Positions 4,846 to 7,577 of a DNA stretch of 7,577 nt are shown piece by piece. The position numbers and the translations under genes are program-made. A model generated the notes under the pieces. It ran no database searches, was not told the origin of the DNA, and was given only the letters and a program-made list of their open reading frames with translations. How positions within the stretch are numbered: position 1 is the stretch's first letter; the number at the start of each line of letters is the position of its first letter. The stretch covers positions 1 to 7,577 of the forward strand of contig JAOPWK010000305.1 in assembly GCA_025965735.1 (NCBI GenBank). The letters run 5' to 3'. Source of the stretch: Frankiales bacterium (GTDB taxonomy: Bacteria > Actinomycetota > Actinomycetes > Mycobacteriales > SCTD01).

Positions 4846-5559
4846 TTGAGCAGCACGGACGACAGCAGTCCCATCACCGGGAGTGGCGACGACGTGCTGG
4901 CGCGCGCCGGCCTGTTCCAGGGCGTCGCCACCGAAGCGCGCGAGGCGCTGTCGGCGGCGCTGCAGTACGGCAACTACACCCGCGGCGAGATCGTCTTCAG
5001 CGAGGGCGAGCAGGGCGACACGCTGTACATCGTGCTGAGCGGCAAGGTGAAGGTCGGCCGCCGCGCCGCCGACGGCCGGGAGAACATGCTGTCGGTCATG
5101 GGGGAGAGCGACATGTTCGGCGAGCTGTCGCTGTTCGACCCCGGGCCGCGCATGGCGACGGCCACGGTCCTCACCGACGCCCGGCTGGCCTCCCTCGCGC
5201 ACAGCTCGCTGCGGCCGTGGATCAACGACCGGCCCGAGATCGCCGAGCAGCTGCTGCGCGTGCTGGCCCGACGCCTGCGCCGCACCAACGACGCGCTGGC
5301 CGACCTGATCTTCACCGACGTGCCCGGCCGCGTGGCCAAGGCGCTGCTCGGCCTGGCCGAGCGCTTCGGCACGCAGGAGGCCGAGGGCGTGCGGGTGCAC
5401 CACGACCTCACCCAGGAGGAGCTGGCCCAGCTCGTCGGCGCCTCCCGCGAGACCGTCAACAAGGCGCTCGCCGACTTCGCCTCGCGCGGCTGGATGCGGG
5501 TCGACTCCCGCGCCGTGACGATCCTGGACGCCGACCGGCTGTCCCGCCGCGCCCGCTAG
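4846..5559 (+). CDS. crp: Crp/Fnr-family cAMP receptor transcription regulator
   Basis: The 237-aa protein matches actinobacterial Crp (M. tuberculosis Rv3676, Corynebacterium GlxR) over its whole length. Residues about 20-125 form the cyclic-nucleotide domain with the phosphate-binding cassette 'FGELSLFDPGPRMATATV' (Gly92, Glu93, Arg102). The dimer helix 'EQLLRVLARRLRRTNDALADLIF' contains Thr147-Asn148, which contact cAMP in relatives. The helix-turn-helix 'QEELAQLVGASRETVNKALADF' (190-211) has the recognition residues Arg201, Glu202 and Lys206. It should bind TGTGA-N6-TCACA-like sites as a cAMP-dependent dimer. The TTG at 4846 is chosen for GGGAGGA five bases upstream; an in-frame GTG at 4804 lacks such a site. 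Relative to the mycobacterial protein it has about 14 extra polar residues at the N-terminus. Met103 replaces the Thr/Ser that normally helps hold the cAMP phosphate. Confidence 0.95.
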   Translation: MSSTDDSSPITGSGDDVLARAGLFQGVATEAREALSAALQYGNYTRGEIVFSEGEQGDTLYIVLSGKVKVGRRAADGRENMLSVMGESDMFGELSLFDPGPRMATATVLTDARLASLAHSSLRPWINDRPEIAEQLLRVLARRLRRTNDALADLIFTDVPGRVAKALLGLAERFGTQEAEGVRVHHDLTQEELAQLVGASRETVNKALADFASRGWMRVDSRAVTILDADRLSRRAR

Positions 5560-5562
5560 CCC

Positions 5563-6009
5563 TCAGAGCGGCAGGACCAGCGGCTCCTCGCCGTCCGCCA
5601 GCAGGCCGGCGATCTCGCGCAGGCCCAGCCAGGTCGGGTCGGGCACCAGCGCGACCTGCGCCTCGTACGCGCCGAGCCCGTCGGGCGGCGCGTCCCGCCA
5701 CGCCTGCACGACGTCCTCGCTGCGCAGGTAGGCGACGTGCTCGCGGCTGCCGCCGGCGGTGATCGTGGCGACCAGGCGCCCGTCCTGCCCCAGGGCGCGC
5801 TCGAGCGCCTCCCGCCAGCCGGCCAGCTCGGCGTGCTCCTCCGCGTAGGGCTGCCCCTCCTCGTCGGGGTCGTGCAACGCGACCGTCACCACGAGCTGCA
5901 CGGGGTGGTCGGGCAGCGGGGCGGCGTGCGCCGCGGCCTCGTCGAGCTCGACCACCACGAGGCCGTCCTCGTCGTCCAGCAGCTGCACCCACTCGGGCAG
6001 GACGCTCAT
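5563..6009 (-). CDS. Conserved hypothetical protein, DUF695-like
   Basis: A soluble, acidic 148-aa protein with no signal or membrane segment. 'HPVQLVVTVALHDPDEEGQPYAEEHAELAGWREALERAL' (35-72), 'GRLVATITAGGSREHVAYL' (77-95) and 'YEAQVALVPDPTWLGLREI' (115-132) resemble the strand-helix-strand layout and DPxW motif of DUF695 proteins. The assignment is by pattern memory and only moderately sure. No catalytic residues are evident and I assign no function. The ATG at 6009 overlaps the stop of the upstream TPR gene as ATGA, so the two are probably translated together. Its 3' end faces crp with only three bases between the stop codons, leaving no room for a separate terminator. Confidence 0.82.
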   Translation of the reverse strand: MSVLPEWVQLLDDEDGLVVVELDEAAAHAAPLPDHPVQLVVTVALHDPDEEGQPYAEEHAELAGWREALERALGQDGRLVATITAGGSREHVAYLRSEDVVQAWRDAPPDGLGAYEAQVALVPDPTWLGLREIAGLLADGEEPLVLPL

Positions 6010-7577
6010 GCGCGCAGCAGCCTCTCGGTCGCGGCGATCTCGGAGCGCTGGCCGGTGGAGGTGGCCACCTCGAGCGCCTGCTCCAGGGCTGTCTGCGCGG
6101 CCGGCTCGTCCCCGGCAGCCCGCAGCGCTGAGCCGAGCGCCCGGAGGGCGAGCACGTGCGCGCGCACGTCCTCCGACGGCGTCGCCACCGCCTCCCGCGC
6201 TGCGGTGAGCGCCTCGTCCACGCGCCCGAGCTGCAGCAGGACGCCGGCGCGGTGGGCCAAGGCCTGCCGGCGCGGGAAGAGCAGCGCCGGCGCGTGGGTG
6301 ACCGCCAGCGCCGCGTCGATCTCGCCGAGCGCCTCCTCGAGCCGGCCGCGCGCCCGCAGCACCTGGGCCAGCAGCACCTTCGCGCCGAGCGCCGCGGAGG
6401 CATCCAGGTCCAGCCCCGCCAGCAGCGCCGAGGCGCGCCACGCCGCCGCCTCGGCGCCCTCGGGGTCGCCCCGGTCCAGGTGCGCGTAGCCGGTGGCGAC
6501 CAGCGCGAGGCTGGAGATCAGCGGGTAGCGGCCCTGCTCCGACAGCTCCACCGCCTCGCCGAGCAGCTGCACCGCCGCACCCGGCTCGTCGGCCCCGCGG
6601 GCGGCGATGCCCTGCGCCGTGAGCGCCAGCGCCTCGCCCCAGGCGTCGCCCACGTCGGCGAAGCGGGTCCGCGCCTGCTCCGCCTGCGAGACGGCCGTCC
6701 GCACGTCACCCAGCTCCGCAGCGGCGAGCGCGTCGATGGTCAGCAGCGCGGCCACGCCCCAGCGCTCCCCGATCGCCTCGCCCAGCGGCAGCACCGACTG
6801 CGCCAGCTCGCGCGCCTCGGTCAGCCGGCCCTGCAGCAGCCGCACGAAGCCCTCCGTCCCGGCAACCCACGACAGGCCGCCGCTGTCCTCCAGCGAGGAG
6901 AACACCTCCGCCGCCTGCTCGAGCGTCCGGTCGGCCAGCCCGTAGTCGCCGCGAGTCGTGGCGCTCCAGGCCAGGTGCTGCAGCGCCCAGCCGGCACCAC
7001 GCGGGTCGCCGACCTGCACGGCCAGGGCGTGCGCCTGGCGGAACCGCTCCTCGGCGTCGCGCAGCCGGCCGTCGAAGTAGTCGAGCAGGCCGAGCTGGCG
7101 AAGCGCCTCCCCGGACAGCCGGTCCACACCGGCCGAGGCCGCGGCGGCGAGCGCCGACACGAACGCCTCGCGCGCGCCCATCACCTGCCCGCGCTTGCGC
7201 CGCACCTCGCCGAGCACGACGAGAGCGGACGCGCGCACCGCGTCCTCGAGTGCCTCGAGGGCCGGAGCGAGCTGCTCCTCGGCCTCGTCCAGCCGGTGCA
7301 GCGCCGCGAGGGACTGCGCGTGCCCCACCCGCACGGGCACCACCAGGTCGTCCGGCAGCTCGTCGCCGTACACCGGGTGCCCGAGCGCGAGGGCGCGCCG
7401 GAAGAGCCCCTCCGCGGCGGCGTTGTCGTCGCGGGCCAGCGCTCCTTGCCCCAGCCGGGCCAGCGCGGCGAAGGCGACGCCGCGGGCCTGCCACGCGGGA
7501 TCCGTCGCGGGCAGGCCCATCTCGACCGCGAGCCGCACGGCGCGCTCGCCGTGGCTGGCCGCCGTCGCGTCGGCCTC
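6006..7577 (-). CDS. TPR-repeat protein, C-terminal part; 5' end outside the window
   Basis: The frame is open from the right edge (codons reading EADATAASHGERA before the first possible GTG at 7538) to the stop at 6006, at least 523 aa. It is Ala/Leu/Arg/Glu-rich and consists almost wholly of helical hairpin repeats of roughly 35-45 residues with the TPR pattern, for example 'ALRQLGLLDYFDGRLRDAEERFRQAHALA', 'VLLAQVLRARGRLEEALGEIDAALAVT' and 'ALGSALRAAGDEPAAQTALEQALEVA'. I count about eleven such units. It ends 'TGQRSEIAATERLLRA'. Long TPR tails of this type commonly end large ATPase regulators (SARP/LAL type) or class III adenylate cyclases, but no such domain is visible here, so its role is unknown. 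It overlaps the DUF695-like gene by 4 nt and is convergent towards crp. Confidence 0.88.
   Translation of the reverse strand, partial: EADATAASHGERAVRLAVEMGLPATDPAWQARGVAFAALARLGQGALARDDNAAAEGLFRRALALGHPVYGDELPDDLVVPVRVGHAQSLAALHRLDEAEEQLAPALEALEDAVRASALVVLGEVRRKRGQVMGAREAFVSALAAAASAGVDRLSGEALRQLGLLDYFDGRLRDAEERFRQAHALAVQVGDPRGAGWALQHLAWSATTRGDYGLADRTLEQAAEVFSSLEDSGGLSWVAGTEGFVRLLQGRLTEARELAQSVLPLGEAIGERWGVAALLTIDALAAAELGDVRTAVSQAEQARTRFADVGDAWGEALALTAQGIAARGADEPGAAVQLLGEAVELSEQGRYPLISSLALVATGYAHLDRGDPEGAEAAAWRASALLAGLDLDASAALGAKVLLAQVLRARGRLEEALGEIDAALAVTHAPALLFPRRQALAHRAGVLLQLGRVDEALTAAREAVATPSEDVRAHVLALRALGSALRAAGDEPAAQTALEQALEVATSTGQRSEIAATERLLRA

Overview
The window is very GC-rich, compactly coded DNA with GTG and TTG starts. 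It matches a high-GC Actinomycetota chromosome. The strongest marker is gene order: marP, a Nudix hydrolase, a TlpA-like thioredoxin and nth on one strand, then a small membrane protein and crp on the other. This is the arrangement around Rv3671c-Rv3676 in Mycobacterium tuberculosis. An RsiG-type anti-sigma factor suggests a lineage with a WhiG/FliA-like sigma factor (a differentiating or motile actinomycete). The genus cannot be fixed from this window.

Layout. 1-116 (-) is the start of an unidentified gene, preceded by a dense inverted/direct repeat (142-174) that looks like a repressor operator. 199-3785 (-) is a probable five-gene operon read right to left: nth, tlpA-like, Nudix CoA-pyrophosphatase, cupredoxin lipoprotein, marP. 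The first two junctions are 4-nt GTGA overlaps and the last two are gaps of 16 and 24 nt. nth and marP both have a TANNNT hexamer exactly 6 nt before a GTG start, which suggests leaderless transcripts. 3786-3914 is a divergent control region carrying a near-perfect palindrome. 3915-5559 (+) holds rsiG, a small membrane protein and crp. 5563-7577 (-) holds a DUF695-like gene and, translationally coupled upstream of it, a long TPR protein cut by the window edge. No stretch above 300 bases lacks a gene, and I see no RNA genes, insertion sequences, CRISPR arrays or origins.

How it may work together. The minus-strand operon combines base-excision repair (Nth), nucleotide/CoA clean-up (Nudix), an extracytoplasmic thioredoxin, a copper-site lipoprotein and the membrane acid/oxidative-stress protease MarP: a stress-defence set split between cytoplasm and envelope. 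Opposite it, a c-di-GMP-binding anti-sigma factor (RsiG) lies two genes before the cAMP receptor (Crp), so two nucleotide second-messenger readers share one locus. The most interesting signals are the degenerate second c-di-GMP motif in RsiG, the palindrome in its leader, a leader block shared with crp but split by 35 bp, a 15-bp tandem duplication inside the Nudix box region, and a Gln where the axial Met of the cupredoxin copper site is expected.
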